A stretch of DNA of 64,000 nt from Yersinia pekkanenii (GCF_001152565.1 NZ_CQAZ01000003.1:124001-188000), one strand, 5' to 3'. Shown: positions 19,220-29,277, numbered from the stretch's first letter. Notes: generated by a model not told the origin, from the sequence alone. A program made the numbers and translations.

Positions 19220-20407
19220 TTAAGACTTCTTCGCTGTGTCAGCCGGGGCTGCTTTTTGTTCTGCCTCAGTCACTTCCTGCACTTTCACCTGCACGCCCGG
19301 TCTGATTTTCTGCAAGCCAGAAACAATCAGGCGATCGCCTGCTTTCAAGCCTTCAGTAACCAACCATTTATTACCGATGGCCTGATTAGCGACCAGTGTC
19401 CGCAACTCAACTTTGTCATCTGCGCCAACAACCATGGCTGTTGCTTCGCCACGTGGGTTACGCGTCACACCTTGTTGAGGTACTAACAGTGCGTCAGGTC
19501 TGACACCTTCATCCAGACGAGCACGGACAAACATCCCTGGCAACAAAGCTTCATTCGGGTTAGGGAAGATGGCACGGATAGTAATTGAACCGGTGGTTTC
19601 ATCCACGGTCACGCCAGAGAATTCCAATGTACCGATTTCAGCGTATTCAGTGCCGTTCTCCAGTAATAAACGAACCTTGGCCTTACCGTTTTCTTGTTTG
19701 AGGGTGCCATCAGCCAGTTCTTTTTTCAGGCGCAAGAATTCATCGCTTGATTGAGTCACATCGACATACATTGGATCCAGTTGCTGAACCGTCGTCATCG
19801 CTGTTGCCTGACCACTGGTTACCAATGCCCCTTCAGTGACTGAAGATTTACCGGTACGCCCACTGATTGGCGAAGTAACCTGAGTATAGGCCAAGTTAAT
19901 ACGTGCAGATTCTACCGCTGCTTTGGCCGCGAGAACACTGGCATTAGCTTGCATTGAGTTAGACACTGCCTGGTCGTACTCTTGCTTACTGATGTAGTTA
20001 GTACCCAGTAATGGTTTGTAGCGATTCACGGTCAGACGTGCGATTTCAGCGGCTGCCTGTGCTTTGGCTAAATCCCCCTTTGCGCTGTCATAAGCGGCCT
20101 GATAAGTGGCAGGGTCAATTTGATAAAGTGATGTTCCGGCGGTGACATCACTGCCTTCAACATAGTTACGTTTAAGAATAATCCCACTAACTTGCGGGCG
20201 AACTTCTGCAACACGGAATGCGGACGTGCGGCCCGGTAGTTCGGTTGTGATATTCAGTGGTGCCGCTTTCAATGTCACAATGCCGACTTCAGGTGTTTGT
20301 TGAGCATGGGCTTGCGCCGCATCTTTGTCATTACATCCTATAAGTACTAAGCTGCCTGAAAGTACCAGAATTGCAGCCAGAGGCATTACCCCTCTGTTTT
20401 TGCTCAT
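19220..20407 (-). CDS. acrA: Periplasmic adaptor lipoprotein AcrA
   Basis: 395 residues. Lipoprotein signal MSKNRGVMPLAAILVLSGSLVLIGC with lipidated Cys25, then the beta-barrel, lipoyl (EGSDVTAGTSLYQIDPATYQ) and alpha-hairpin regions of membrane fusion proteins. It bridges AcrB and TolC. First gene of the acrAB operon, facing away from acrR across an operator-bearing spacer of 144 bp. Confidence 0.97.
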   Translation of the reverse strand: MSKNRGVMPLAAILVLSGSLVLIGCNDKDAAQAHAQQTPEVGIVTLKAAPLNITTELPGRTSAFRVAEVRPQVSGIILKRNYVEGSDVTAGTSLYQIDPATYQAAYDSAKGDLAKAQAAAEIARLTVNRYKPLLGTNYISKQEYDQAVSNSMQANASVLAAKAAVESARINLAYTQVTSPISGRTGKSSVTEGALVTSGQATAMTTVQQLDPMYVDVTQSSDEFLRLKKELADGTLKQENGKAKVRLLLENGTEYAEIGTLEFSGVTVDETTGSITIRAIFPNPNEALLPGMFVRARLDEGVRPDALLVPQQGVTRNPRGEATAMVVGADDKVELRTLVANQAIGNKWLVTEGLKAGDRLIVSGLQKIRPGVQVKVQEVTEAEQKAAPADTAKKS

Positions 20408-20499
20408 AGATAAACCTCAAGTGTCCGATTTTTAATTTAATTCAATGGATCACAAGCTTTAAAACCCATTGCTGCGTAAATTATATGTGCGTGCTATGG

Positions 20500-20523
20500 T
20501 ACATACATTCGTGAATGTATGTA
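20500..20523. promoter_or_regulatory. AcrR operator
   Basis: A 24-bp perfect inverted repeat, half site TACATACATT around a central CGTG, in the acrA-acrR spacer, 28 bases before the acrR ATG. E. coli AcrR binds the same palindrome with one central base changed. It would repress both divergent transcripts until a drug ligand binds AcrR. Confidence 0.92.
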
Positions 20524-20551
20524 AATCGCACCCCCTCGAAAAAACAACGCT

Positions 20552-21208
20552 ATGGCACGAAAAACCAAACAGAAAGCTGAAGAGACCCGGCAACAAATTC
20601 TTGATGCCGCAGTACAGGAATTTTCTGCGCATGGCGTTTCCGGCACCTCACTTGCTGATATTGCTGTCGCCGCAGGCGTAACCCGAGGCGCAATTTACTG
20701 GCACTTCAAGAATAAGGTAGACCTGTTTAACGAAGTTTGGGCGTTATCAGAGTCTAAAATTGATCAGCTCGAATTAGAGTATCAGGTAAAATATCCTGAT
20801 AATCCACTCCGCATCCTGCGTGAAATTCTTATTTATGTTCTGGTTTCTACGCGTGAGGATTGCCGACGCCGCGCATTAATGGAAATTGTCTTCCATAAAT
20901 GCGAGTTTGTCGGTGAGATGTCCTCGGTCCATGACGCACGTAAAGTTCTTGATTTAGCTAGTTATGAGCGAATTGCGTCGGTTTTGCAAGGCTGTATTGA
21001 TGCCAATCAATTGCCTGCCAATCTTGATACTCACCGCGCGGCAATAATCATGAAAGCTTATATTACAGGTTTGATGGAAAACTGGCTGTTTATGCCAGAA
21101 AGTTTTGATATAAAGCAAGAGGCACCGATATTAATTGATGCTTATCTGGATATGTTAGTCCACAGCCTTTCATTACGACGAGAGATTAATAGCAGGGTAT
21201 CGGATTAA
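20552..21208 (+). CDS. acrR: TetR-family repressor AcrR
   Basis: 218 residues. N-terminal HTH ([45 protein letters not shown]) and a C-terminal ligand domain. Divergent from acrAB with the operator between them. Represses the pump and probably itself. Confidence 0.96.
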   Translation: MARKTKQKAEETRQQILDAAVQEFSAHGVSGTSLADIAVAAGVTRGAIYWHFKNKVDLFNEVWALSESKIDQLELEYQVKYPDNPLRILREILIYVLVSTREDCRRRALMEIVFHKCEFVGEMSSVHDARKVLDLASYERIASVLQGCIDANQLPANLDTHRAAIIMKAYITGLMENWLFMPESFDIKQEAPILIDAYLDMLVHSLSLRREINSRVSD

Positions 21209-21236
21209 CTGGAATAGTTTATAGGAGTAATGAATT

Positions 21237-21590
21237 ATGAGTTCACTGGTCGTGATTGCCAATGGGGCCGCTTATGGCCATGAGTCATTATTTAGTGCCC
21301 TACGTCTATCTATTGCCTTGAAAGAACAACAAACCGATCTCGATCTACGCCTATTCTTAATGTCTGATGCGGTCATTGCCGGGCTTAACGGGCAACAGCC
21401 ACGAGAAGGCTATAATTTATAGCAGATGCTGGAAATTCTTACGGCACAGAATGTACCGATTAAATTATGCAAAACCGGTACGGATGCCTGCGGTGTCAGT
21501 GGATTAACACTGGTTGATGGTGTCGAAATCGGTACTTTGGTTGAGCAGGCTCAATGGACGCTGGCTGCCGAGAAGGTTCTGACGTTCTGA
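21237..21590 (+). pseudogene. DsrE/YchN-like protein interrupted by an amber codon
   Basis: The frame of 118 codons starts ATG 21237 and ends TGA 21588-21590, but codon 62 is TAG (21420-21422). Before it the protein reads MSSLVVIANGAAYGHESLFSALRLS, after it QMLEILTAQNVPIKLCKTGTDACGV. Both halves fit one DsrE/F-fold sulfur-relay-like protein, and the local context (YNL-stop-QMLEIL) suggests a CAG to TAG change of a Gln. Ribosome site AGGAG before the start is intact. Without suppression only a 61-residue fragment is made. It lies 28 bases after acrR and may share its transcript. Confidence 0.8.
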
Positions 21591-21768
21591 ATTACTGCTA
21601 TTATGTTCCTTAATCAACCGATATTGTGGGCTGTTACATCCTATTCAATAACAAGTGCGCAACTGCCCGCATTATTACAGCTACTCACGCTCTGAAAGAC
21701 TTTTCTTATAATGACCCAAGACTGAACGTGATAGGATTTCAGCCTCTCTGTTGAAGTGAAGTTCAAAT

Positions 21769-24700
21769 ATGAGCAGCAGATTTCATAATCAATTTTCTTT
21801 ACCGTTTTCTTTGCGCATGACGTCGTCAGTAGGCGCATTTGTTGCGCGCCTTAACATGATGATTATCCTGATTATAATGGCACTGATATTGTCATCGTCG
21901 GCCATGGCATCCGGTATCAATATTGATGTGCCGACTCGCAGTGAAGTACTGAGCCAGTTAGATGCATTATCAAAACAAAAAATATTATCACCAGCGGAGA
22001 AACTCGCACAGCAAGATCTGACTAACACGTTGGAATACCTTGATACCATCGAGCGTACCAAGCAGGAAGCGAACCAGCTTAGACAACAGTTGGCGCAAGC
22101 CCCAACGAAGTTACGTCAGGCGACGGAAGCGCTAGATGCGCTTAAGAACAGTTCAGCAGATACCCTGACCCGCGAGTCGCTGGCAAACTACTCATTGCGT
22201 CAGTTGGAGTCGCGCCTCAATGAAACCCTGGATGATTTACAATCAGCTCAGGAAGACCTCTCTGCGTATAACAGCCAATTAATTTCCCTGCAAACCCAGC
22301 CAGAACGGGTACAGAGTGCGATGTATAACGCGTCAATGCGCTTAATGCAGATTCGCAATCAACTCAATGGGTTGGCTCCGGGCCAAGAGGTTTTACGCCC
22401 AACCCAGCAGCAAGAGTTATTGACCGAGCAGGTGATGCTAAACGGGCAGTTGGATTTGCAGCGTAAAAATCTGGAAGCCAACACCACTCTACAAGATTTA
22501 CTGCAAAAACAACGGGATTACACCACTGCGCACATTGACCAACTGGAGCGTTATGTTCAGCTACTGCAAGAGGTGGTCAGTGGTAAACGGCTAATTCTGT
22601 CTGAGAAAACAGCCAAAGAAGCGCAAGCCCCCAGTGATGCTACTGATATTCAACATGATCCGTTAGTCAGCCGGGAACTGGCGATTAACAAAGAATTAAG
22701 CGAACGGCTGATTAACGCCACTAAAGAAGGCAACACGCTGGTACAACAGAATATCAGAGTTAAAAACTGGCTGGATCGTGCCCTGCAATCTGAGCGTAAT
22801 TTAAAAGAACAAATCACCGTATTACGGGGCAGTTTGCTGCTTTCACGTATTCTGTACCAGCAGCAGCTCAATTTACCGGCTTCCGGCTTGATTACTAATA
22901 TGGGGCCACGCATAGCTGATTTGCGGCTGGAGCAATTTGAAATCAATCAGCAGCGTGACCAGTTATTCCAAGGTGATGACTACATCCAAACTCTGGTGAA
23001 TGGCAGCAAAGAGAAAATCAGCCCTGATGTAGAAGACGCGTTAGGGCAGATTGTTGATATCAGGCGTGAACTGCTGGATCAATTGAATAAGCAACTGGGT
23101 AATCAACTGACACTGGCTATCAATCTGCAAATTAACCAACAGCAGCTATTGAGTGTGAATCAATCACTGCAACATACTTTAACGCAGCAGATTTTTTGGG
23201 TTAGCAGTAATAAACCGATGGATTGGTCTTGGCTGAAAGCACTGCCGGGCGCGCTTTCCGCTGAAGTGAGTAATTTCCACATTACCTTGTCACTGGGTGA
23301 TTTATTGGCAGGTTTGATCAAATCACTGGTGTTCCTGGTGCCCATGCTGATTGTGGTGGTAGTGATCCGGTCACGCTATAAAATCATTAATAAACATCTT
23401 GATAGGCTGGCCGCTGATGTTGGGCAATTAAAGCACGATAGCCAGATGCATACACCCAACGCGATCATTCTTACTTTACTGAAGGTGTTGCCGGGTGCCT
23501 TAATCATATTAGGCATTGGCTACTGGTGCTCGCGTTCGGACTTCAATCTCAGTGAGTTATTCTGGAGCTTCTTCCAACGGTTAGCCTTGTTCTGGCTGGT
23601 ATTTGATCTGACCTATCGTATGTTATCCCCTGGAGGGATAACCGAGCGGCACTTTATGATAGCAGCTGACCGATGCGCTCATTATCGCCGCCAAATGGTG
23701 CGTTTGGGCACTGCATTATTGCCGGTGATCTTCTGGTCGACATTGGGGGATAAAAGCCCACTTCGATTAGTGGATGATGTTATCGGGCAGATTGTCATTG
23801 TTATTGCGCTGGCATTGTTAGCTCTGTTCGTCTACCCATTCTGCCGTGATAGCTGGCGCGAGAAAGACTCCCATGCGGTGCGATTGGTGATTGTTACCGC
23901 GATAGCGGTAACCCCGATTATCTTGATTGGATTAATGATTGCCGGGTATTTCTATACAACATTGCAACTGGCAGGCCGTTGGATTGATAGCCTGTATTTA
24001 TTATTCCTGTGGAATATTGTTTATCTAACTGCAATTCGTGGCTTAGGGGTTGCAGCACGGCGTTTAGCTTATCGTCGTGCGATTGCCCGACGGCAAAGTA
24101 TGGTAAAAGAGGGGGCCGAAGGTGGTGAGCCAGTAGAAGAGCCACCATTGGCATTGGATCAAATTAACCAACAGTCATTACGCCTGACCACTATGGCGTT
24201 GTTCCTCATCTTTGCCACTGGCTTCTACTGGATTTGGGCTGATCTGATAACGGTTATTTCCTATCTGGACAGTATCTCTTTGTGGCATTACACCACAACA
24301 GTGGCGGGTGCTAGCGTAACGCAGGCGGTGACATTGGGTAATATGCTGGTGGCCTTGATGGCTTTGGTGGTTGCCTATGTTCTGACGCGCAACTTACCTG
24401 GGTTGCTCGAAGTTGTGGTGTTGTCGCGCTTACAATTACGGCAAGGAACGTCTTACGCCATCACCACCATCCTGACTTACCTTATTACCGCCGTCGGAGG
24501 GATAACCGCGCTAAGTTCACTTGGGGTTTCATGGGATAAATTGCAATGGCTGGTGGCTGCGCTGTCCGTAGGTTTGGGGTTTGGTTTACAGGAAATCTTT
24601 GCCAACTTTGTATCAGGTTTGATTATTCTGTTTGAACGCCCCGTTCGTATCGGCGATACCATTACCATCGGCACCTTTTCGGGTAATGTCAGCAAGATAC

Positions 24701-25221
24701 GGATCCGTGCGACAACCATTACCGATTTTGACCGTAAAGAAGTGATTATTCCAAACAAGGCTTTTGTTACCGAACGCCTGATTAACTGGTCACTGTCAGA
24801 CACGATCACCCGCATCATTATTAAAGTTGGGGTCGCATATGGTTCTGATTTGGCAAGAGTAAAAGAGGTGCTTTTACAAGCGGCCCATGAGAATCCACGG
24901 GTTATGACTGATCCTGAGCCTCAGGTCTTCTTCCTTAATTTCGGTAGTAGTACCCTTGATCACGAATTACGTCTGTATGTGCGTGAACTACGGGATCGCA
25001 GCTACACGGTGGATGAGCTTAATCGGGCAATTGATAAATTATGTCGCGAGAATGACATCAATATCGCCTTTAACCAGTTGGAAGTGTATTTGCATAAACC
25101 GGATGGTACCGAGGTTCAGGAAGTGGGGAGCCCGCTTGATACTAAAGGTTTACCCGTTGCGCAATCTGATCTGGGGGATACCAAGCCTGACCTACCGGAT
25201 ATCAATAAGCCACTTGCTTGA
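21769..25221 (+). CDS. mscK: Mechanosensitive channel MscK (KefA)
   Basis: 1150 residues. A signal-like N-terminus (LNMMIILIIMALILSSSAMA) precedes a long periplasmic coiled-coil region (about 60-490), then about ten membrane segments, the pore helix and MscS-like core (GLGFGLQEIFANFVSGLIILFERPVRIGDTI) and the cytoplasmic cage. MscK opens under membrane tension and depends on external K+ in E. coli. ATG 21817 is an alternative start 16 codons on. Synteny acrR-mscK-ybaM-priC agrees with E. coli. Confidence 0.95.
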   Translation: MSSRFHNQFSLPFSLRMTSSVGAFVARLNMMIILIIMALILSSSAMASGINIDVPTRSEVLSQLDALSKQKILSPAEKLAQQDLTNTLEYLDTIERTKQEANQLRQQLAQAPTKLRQATEALDALKNSSADTLTRESLANYSLRQLESRLNETLDDLQSAQEDLSAYNSQLISLQTQPERVQSAMYNASMRLMQIRNQLNGLAPGQEVLRPTQQQELLTEQVMLNGQLDLQRKNLEANTTLQDLLQKQRDYTTAHIDQLERYVQLLQEVVSGKRLILSEKTAKEAQAPSDATDIQHDPLVSRELAINKELSERLINATKEGNTLVQQNIRVKNWLDRALQSERNLKEQITVLRGSLLLSRILYQQQLNLPASGLITNMGPRIADLRLEQFEINQQRDQLFQGDDYIQTLVNGSKEKISPDVEDALGQIVDIRRELLDQLNKQLGNQLTLAINLQINQQQLLSVNQSLQHTLTQQIFWVSSNKPMDWSWLKALPGALSAEVSNFHITLSLGDLLAGLIKSLVFLVPMLIVVVVIRSRYKIINKHLDRLAADVGQLKHDSQMHTPNAIILTLLKVLPGALIILGIGYWCSRSDFNLSELFWSFFQRLALFWLVFDLTYRMLSPGGITERHFMIAADRCAHYRRQMVRLGTALLPVIFWSTLGDKSPLRLVDDVIGQIVIVIALALLALFVYPFCRDSWREKDSHAVRLVIVTAIAVTPIILIGLMIAGYFYTTLQLAGRWIDSLYLLFLWNIVYLTAIRGLGVAARRLAYRRAIARRQSMVKEGAEGGEPVEEPPLALDQINQQSLRLTTMALFLIFATGFYWIWADLITVISYLDSISLWHYTTTVAGASVTQAVTLGNMLVALMALVVAYVLTRNLPGLLEVVVLSRLQLRQGTSYAITTILTYLITAVGGITALSSLGVSWDKLQWLVAALSVGLGFGLQEIFANFVSGLIILFERPVRIGDTITIGTFSGNVSKIRIRATTITDFDRKEVIIPNKAFVTERLINWSLSDTITRIIIKVGVAYGSDLARVKEVLLQAAHENPRVMTDPEPQVFFLNFGSSTLDHELRLYVRELRDRSYTVDELNRAIDKLCRENDINIAFNQLEVYLHKPDGTEVQEVGSPLDTKGLPVAQSDLGDTKPDLPDINKPLA

Positions 25222-25280
25222 GGCTATCTGGTTGCAGGGTAAGAGTGGGGCAATAACTTACTCTTATTCGTAGAGGCAGT

Positions 25281-25306
25281 GAGGCGACACTTTGCTGTGT
25301 CGCCTC
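25281..25306. terminator. Bidirectional terminator mscK / ybaM
   Basis: Perfect 10-bp stem GAGGCGACAC/GTGTCGCCTC, six-base loop, between convergent genes. Confidence 0.7.
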
Positions 25307-25330
25307 GGTTACCCCTCAGAAGTAACAGAC

Positions 25331-25486
25331 TTAATCTGGGGTTTGATGGCGGAGTTTACGCTGATAATCAAGTTGCACGATCGCTAACGCCGCCAGTGCT
25401 GTTTCTGGCGCTATCTCATTACATTCCAGCAGATAGATAAGATCTACTGCCAGTTGCAGTTCTGGTGGTGCTTTTTCAACTGACAT
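25331..25486 (-). CDS. ybaM: Small conserved protein YbaM (DUF2496)
   Basis: 51 residues from ATG 25486 to TAA 25331-25333. It reads MSVEKAPPELQLAVDLIYLLECNEIAPETALAALAIVQLDYQRKL, clearly the YbaM pattern (E. coli 53 residues: AVDLI.LLE.N.I....L.AL.IV..DY..KL). Helical, soluble, function unknown. Its position between mscK and priC is the E. coli one. Confidence 0.88.
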   Translation of the reverse strand: MSVEKAPPELQLAVDLIYLLECNEIAPETALAALAIVQLDYQRKLRHQTPD

Positions 25487-25642
25487 AATGTAGCCAACAT
25501 TTGATTTTCAGTTAATTGGGAAAGCCGGGTGGGAACATCTTACTGCGAGCTTCCACCTGACATCATTATTTCAATCCGTAAGTTATTATAGATAACTATT
25601 CTCAGTTAGAATCATTAATGATTCAAAAAATGTGACAAATAT

Positions 25643-26179
25643 TCAAAAACCGTTCTCTTTTTTTTCAATATTGCGCTCTATTTTGATCAGCGCTTGCCGG
25701 CATCGCATCAGACGGCCTTCCAATGCCGCGAGTTCTTTTTGTATCTTTTGCTGCTCGGATAACAAACTTTGCTTACCAAGCTGGCTCTCTCTATCCTGAA
25801 TCATGGTCAGTATTCGCCGCTCATAATCTTGATGCTCAGCCAGCTTATGGTAAGGATCAAATTTATTATCCTTGGGTTCAGGGTTGGATTTCCTCAACTT
25901 TTGTGTTGCCAGCTCTCTTTGTAATGCAGAAATCTGTGCAACCAGCTTTTCAGCTAAAAAGGCGACCTGCTGGGTGCGATTTTCTGCAACCACCAGTTTC
26001 AGTTGCGCCATGTTTTTGCGCACTTCCTGTAGATAATCGCGAAAGCGGTTACCATGATTACCGAATAGGTTTAGATCAAAACGGGCTTGCTGTGAGGGTG
26101 TGTTAGCTTGAGAGCCAACCTGCGCCGACAGTGTTTCAATTTGGCTTTCAAGCACCTGCAATAACTTTTCCGTACTCAT
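25643..26179 (-). CDS. priC: Primosomal replication protein PriC
   Basis: 178 residues from ATG 26179 (MSTEKLLQVLESQIETL), chosen because AGGAG lies 7 bases before it; the frame runs 20 codons further upstream without a family match. Helical, basic protein with the family pattern ARFDLNLFG and AEHQDYERRI. PriC loads DnaB at stalled forks together with Rep. Upstream and downstream genes match E. coli. Confidence 0.92.
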   Translation of the reverse strand: MSTEKLLQVLESQIETLSAQVGSQANTPSQQARFDLNLFGNHGNRFRDYLQEVRKNMAQLKLVVAENRTQQVAFLAEKLVAQISALQRELATQKLRKSNPEPKDNKFDPYHKLAEHQDYERRILTMIQDRESQLGKQSLLSEQQKIQKELAALEGRLMRCRQALIKIERNIEKKENGF

Positions 26180-26358
26180 GGCGCTTCTCCTGGGCATTTT
26201 CCCGTCAGCTTGCCTTTGAATAGTAACAGTTACAAGCAATAGGCTAAATAAAATGGATAGATGCGTATTGTGCTAATAATGGCAAGAATATCTGTTGATG
26301 ATGGCCAGCGCATGCGTTAATGATAAGGCCATGTTGATGAGTATTATAAAGGGAGTTT

Positions 26359-26739
26359 ATGTCTCGTTGGTTGTTAATAATTTTAGGTTGGCTGGCGGTG
26401 GTGTTGGCAACCTTAGGTGTCGTGCTTCCCCTTTTGCCCACGACACCGTTTCTGCTACTGGCTGCGTGGTGCTTCGCACGATCCTCTCCCCGTTTCCATC
26501 GTTGGTTGCTCTATCGCTCATGGTTTGGCTGCTATATACGCAGTTGGCAGCAACATCGTGCTTTGCCTCCGGGGGCTAAATGGAAGGCAGTATTGGTCAC
26601 GCTACTCACATTCACTGTTTCACTTTGGTGGGTAAAAATCTGGTGGGTCAGAGGCATATTGCTTATTATATTAATCATATTGTTGACCTTCATGTTGCGG
26701 ATGCCTGTTATTGACCCATCGCCACAAGAACGGCGCTGA
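26359..26739 (+). CDS. ybaN: Inner-membrane protein YbaN (DUF454)
   Basis: 126 residues; DUF454 signature GWLAVVLATLGVVLPLLPTTPFLLLAAWCFARSSPR, followed by two more hydrophobic segments near 80-115. Function unknown. Divergent from priC; apt follows on the same strand. Confidence 0.92.
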   Translation: MSRWLLIILGWLAVVLATLGVVLPLLPTTPFLLLAAWCFARSSPRFHRWLLYRSWFGCYIRSWQQHRALPPGAKWKAVLVTLLTFTVSLWWVKIWWVRGILLIILIILLTFMLRMPVIDPSPQERR

Positions 26740-26947
26740 TCACTGCACATCAGTTGCATTTTAATGTCAGTTTGCATAGATTTTAGCGTTTTCGTGCGCG
26801 GGGATAATCCTCGTTGCATCCTTAGGGTTAAGGATGCAGTGACTTAAGCTATCCGGTGTTATCGATAGAATAAGTGACTCAGCCGATGCTATTTAACATT
26901 GGCTGGCCGCGCTTTAGTATGTACAGCAGTTTTATCAGGCACAAATT

Positions 26948-27511
26948 ATGACCGCTACTGCACCTAATACAGCACAACAGCTTAAATATATTGAAGACAG
27001 TATTAAGACCATCCCCGATTATCCAAAAGCGGGAATACTGTTCCGTGATGTGACCAGCTTGCTGGAAAATCCATTGGCCTATGCTTCCAGCATCGAACTG
27101 CTGGTTGAACGCTATCTGGATAAAGGCGTGACCAAAGTCGTGGGGACCGAAGCCCGCGGTTTTTTGTTCGGTGCGCCAGTGGCTTTGGCGCTGGGTATCG
27201 GTTTTGTTCCGGTGCGCAAACCGGGCAAATTACCACGTGAAACTATCAGTGAAAGCTATGAGCTAGAATACGGCACTGACAAACTTGAGATCCATACCGA
27301 CAGCATTATACCGGGCGACAAAGTCCTGGTTATTGATGATTTGCTGGCTACCGGCGGGACGATTGAAGCGACTGTTAAGCTGATTCGCCGATTGGGTGGT
27401 GTGGTGACCGACGCTGCGTTTGTGATTGATTTACCCGAACTGGGTGGCGAAGCGCGCTTGACTCAGCAAGGGATTACTTGCTACAGCCTGGTGTCCTTCA
27501 GCGGGCATTGA
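26948..27511 (+). CDS. apt: Adenine phosphoribosyltransferase
   Basis: 187 residues. PRPP-binding motif [16 protein letters not shown] and the family segments [13 protein letters not shown] and [13 protein letters not shown] are intact. Salvages adenine to AMP in the cytosol. In E. coli dnaX follows directly; here 2.2 kb of accessory DNA separates them. Confidence 0.97.
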   Translation: MTATAPNTAQQLKYIEDSIKTIPDYPKAGILFRDVTSLLENPLAYASSIELLVERYLDKGVTKVVGTEARGFLFGAPVALALGIGFVPVRKPGKLPRETISESYELEYGTDKLEIHTDSIIPGDKVLVIDDLLATGGTIEATVKLIRRLGGVVTDAAFVIDLPELGGEARLTQQGITCYSLVSFSGH

Positions 27512-27527
27512 TTGTATTGAAGATATC

Positions 27528-27551
27528 AGCCTCGCCGTCAGTGGCGAGGCT
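27528..27551 (+). terminator. Hairpin after apt
   Basis: Stem AGCCTCGCC/GGCGAGGCT (9 bp) 16 bases beyond the apt stop; the T-run is poor (TGTGTT). Confidence 0.55.
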
Positions 27552-27715
27552 GTGTTAGCATGACTTTCTAGATTATCCCACTCCACTGGCTTCAACAGGC
27601 AGTACTGACGACAGTGTTAGCCGCCTAACTTAATGGCAATACTTGCTTTTCTTCTCAACGTTCTGAGTGTGTTAACGTTAACCACATTAAATGGAATATT
27701 AATATTGAGGGAGCA

Positions 27716-28240
27716 ATGAATATTCACGCTAATGTCACCACTGAAACCGGCCTTCTGCCTATCCAAGCCTTGTATCATGATTCATTTCGGCAGGGAATGA
27801 AATGAGCCTCAGTCTGCCGGGTATCTATTGATACAACCTATCAAGAGATAATCTTCCACCCGAAGAATATGAACGTATAGTCAGTGCATATGCGGGCTGG
27901 TCACGGATTTGCCGTGAGTATGAATTTGATGAGGGTCACCCGACCAGTGGCTATATTATTAACATGCGCGAAAGCCGGGCCAACCATACTCAGGCTTCCT
28001 CTCGTGGGTCGCGTGAAAAAGAGAAACTGGAAAAATGGTATTTTCCGGTGACGTAGTGATATTGAGTGATCTCTACGGCCCGGTAAAGCTCTTTCATATC
28101 AATGAAGAAGGCGCGTTGATTTGCAGCGATCCGCTTGCTTTTCGTTTTGATGGTGCGAAAAGAATTACTACTGAATACAGTAAGTCGGTGAGCCGAAGGG
28201 ATTATCGACGCTCGGGAGGCAAACCACGACCAATACCGTT
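27716..28240 (+). pseudogene. Decayed coding DNA upstream of toxin remnant
   Basis: Short frames follow each other in changing phases. One starts at ATG 27716 (MNIHANVTTETGLLPIQALYHDSF) and stops at 27803-27805. Another runs about 27850-28056 (DNLPPEEYERIVSAYAGWSRIC ... KLEKWYFPVT). A third runs 28035-28210 (MVFSGDVVILSDLYGPVKLF). Each looks protein-like, but frameshifts and stops separate them. They are probably fragments of one large secreted effector (Rhs or type VI type) whose C-terminus follows. I cannot name the N-terminal part. Confidence 0.5.
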
Positions 28241-28731
28241 TCAGACAGACATGCTTACCTTAATGACAAATTTGGTCGAAGTGGTGATATCAATCACGAT
28301 ATCAACATTCGAGGTAATGCAGAAAAGTAACCGACTTTATGAAAAAATAAGGTATTGCCGAGAATAAAATTCCTGAATATATGGAAGGAATAAATCTTAA
28401 TAAGAGAGTTTCAGTAGAAACAATAAACCGAGGTAAGCTTGCTTACCAGAATCAGACTCCGGGTAATTGGCAAGGTAATTGGTATTCATTAAACGAAAAT
28501 ACTCCACCAACCAAACTGGGCATTAACCCAGAAGGGAACTTGCGCGGCACCGATATAAAGGTTCCTAAAGTGACGACAACCTATCAATCACAGCAGCCGG
28601 TGTAGATGTTGCGCAGTACCGCCAGTCCAGCGCTGGACACCTGGTCAGTCCCTAAAACGCCTTTCCAGGCTGAAGGCGGAGGCATACAATGGTTCAGTAC
28701 CAATAAAGACGTATGGAGTCCGAAAAAATGA
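28241..28731 (+). pseudogene. Polymorphic toxin C-terminal domain remnant
   Basis: Two phases carry recognisable toxin-tail sequence. Frame 28247-28330 reads RHAYLNDKFGRSGDINHDINIRGN, then breaks. Frame 28357-28731 reads through PEYMEGINLNKRVSVETINRG ... QGNWYSLNENTPPTKLGINPEG, an amber TAG at 28603-28605, then LRSTASPALDTWSVPK and EGGGIQWFSTNKDVW. The pattern fits what I recall as polymorphic toxin type 46 domains (ADP-ribosyltransferase-like/NADase); this identity is from memory and unsearched. The stop overlaps the immunity gene start (ATGA at 28728-28731). Confidence 0.55.
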
Positions 28732-29117
28732 CCAAGGATACCGCGTTAGATTACGTGGACAGGGCATTGCGTCTGGCTCAGAAACGCCATCATCACATTA
28801 AGTATAACGTTATTGGTGGTGAGACGCTTGAACCCATGTATAACTCCATCGTTCAGCAATTAATTTATCTGCACAACGTGATTACCGGTGAGAAAAAAGA
28901 CAAAACAAAGCTTTGGAAACTGACATTCGGCATGTATGCAACAAAAGAATTCGAAGCAACAGATCCTATTTTTGAGGATCGGCTAGGCGATGCTTTTTAT
29001 ATTGCTTCACAAATCAGAAAGGGGCTAAAAGTAAAGTTACCTAACCAAGTAGATCCCAATTTCCAAGAAAAGCAAAAAAGACTTAAAGCAGCTTATCCTG
29101 ACGATTTTGACGTCTAA
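28728..29117 (+). CDS. Tsi6-like immunity protein
   Basis: 129 residues from ATG 28728, which overlaps the toxin-remnant stop as ATGA; a further in-frame start at 28713 is less likely. The core reads ALDYVDRALRLAQKR, then KLWKLTFGMYATKEFEATDP and RKGLKVKLP, matching the pattern of Tsi6, the immunity protein of the P. aeruginosa type VI effector Tse6 (comparison from memory). It carries about 20 extra C-terminal residues. The gene looks intact while its toxin is broken, so it is an orphan antidote, possibly kept against sibling or rival toxins. Confidence 0.7.
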   Translation: MTKDTALDYVDRALRLAQKRHHHIKYNVIGGETLEPMYNSIVQQLIYLHNVITGEKKDKTKLWKLTFGMYATKEFEATDPIFEDRLGDAFYIASQIRKGLKVKLPNQVDPNFQEKQKRLKAAYPDDFDV

Positions 29118-29122
29118 TGATT

Positions 29123-29146
29123 AAAAGCCTCAGAAGAGGCTTTTTT
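29123..29146 (+). terminator. Terminator after immunity gene
   Basis: Stem AAAAGCCTC/GAGGCTTTT with loop AGAA-type and six T; a good Rho-independent signal. Confidence 0.85.
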
Positions 29147-29246
29147 ATCTGGTTTGAACCATTCGCATTTATCATGACACTCGCTCACCGTCCGCTGCTG
29201 TTAAAACAAGTTTAAAATGTCACCTTCTTGCCCAAAATCAATCATT

Positions 29247-29277
29247 CACTACCTCACTACCTCACTACCTCACTACA
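29247..29277. repeat. Tandem CACTACCT repeat, 3.9 copies
   Basis: Three perfect copies of CACTACCT plus CACTACA. Copy-number change by slippage is possible, but no gene reads through it. Confidence 0.9.

Noticed and set aside
29247-29277. CACTACCT repeats as a CRISPR or phase-variation switch
   Set aside because: Units are contiguous without spacers, and no gene reads through them.
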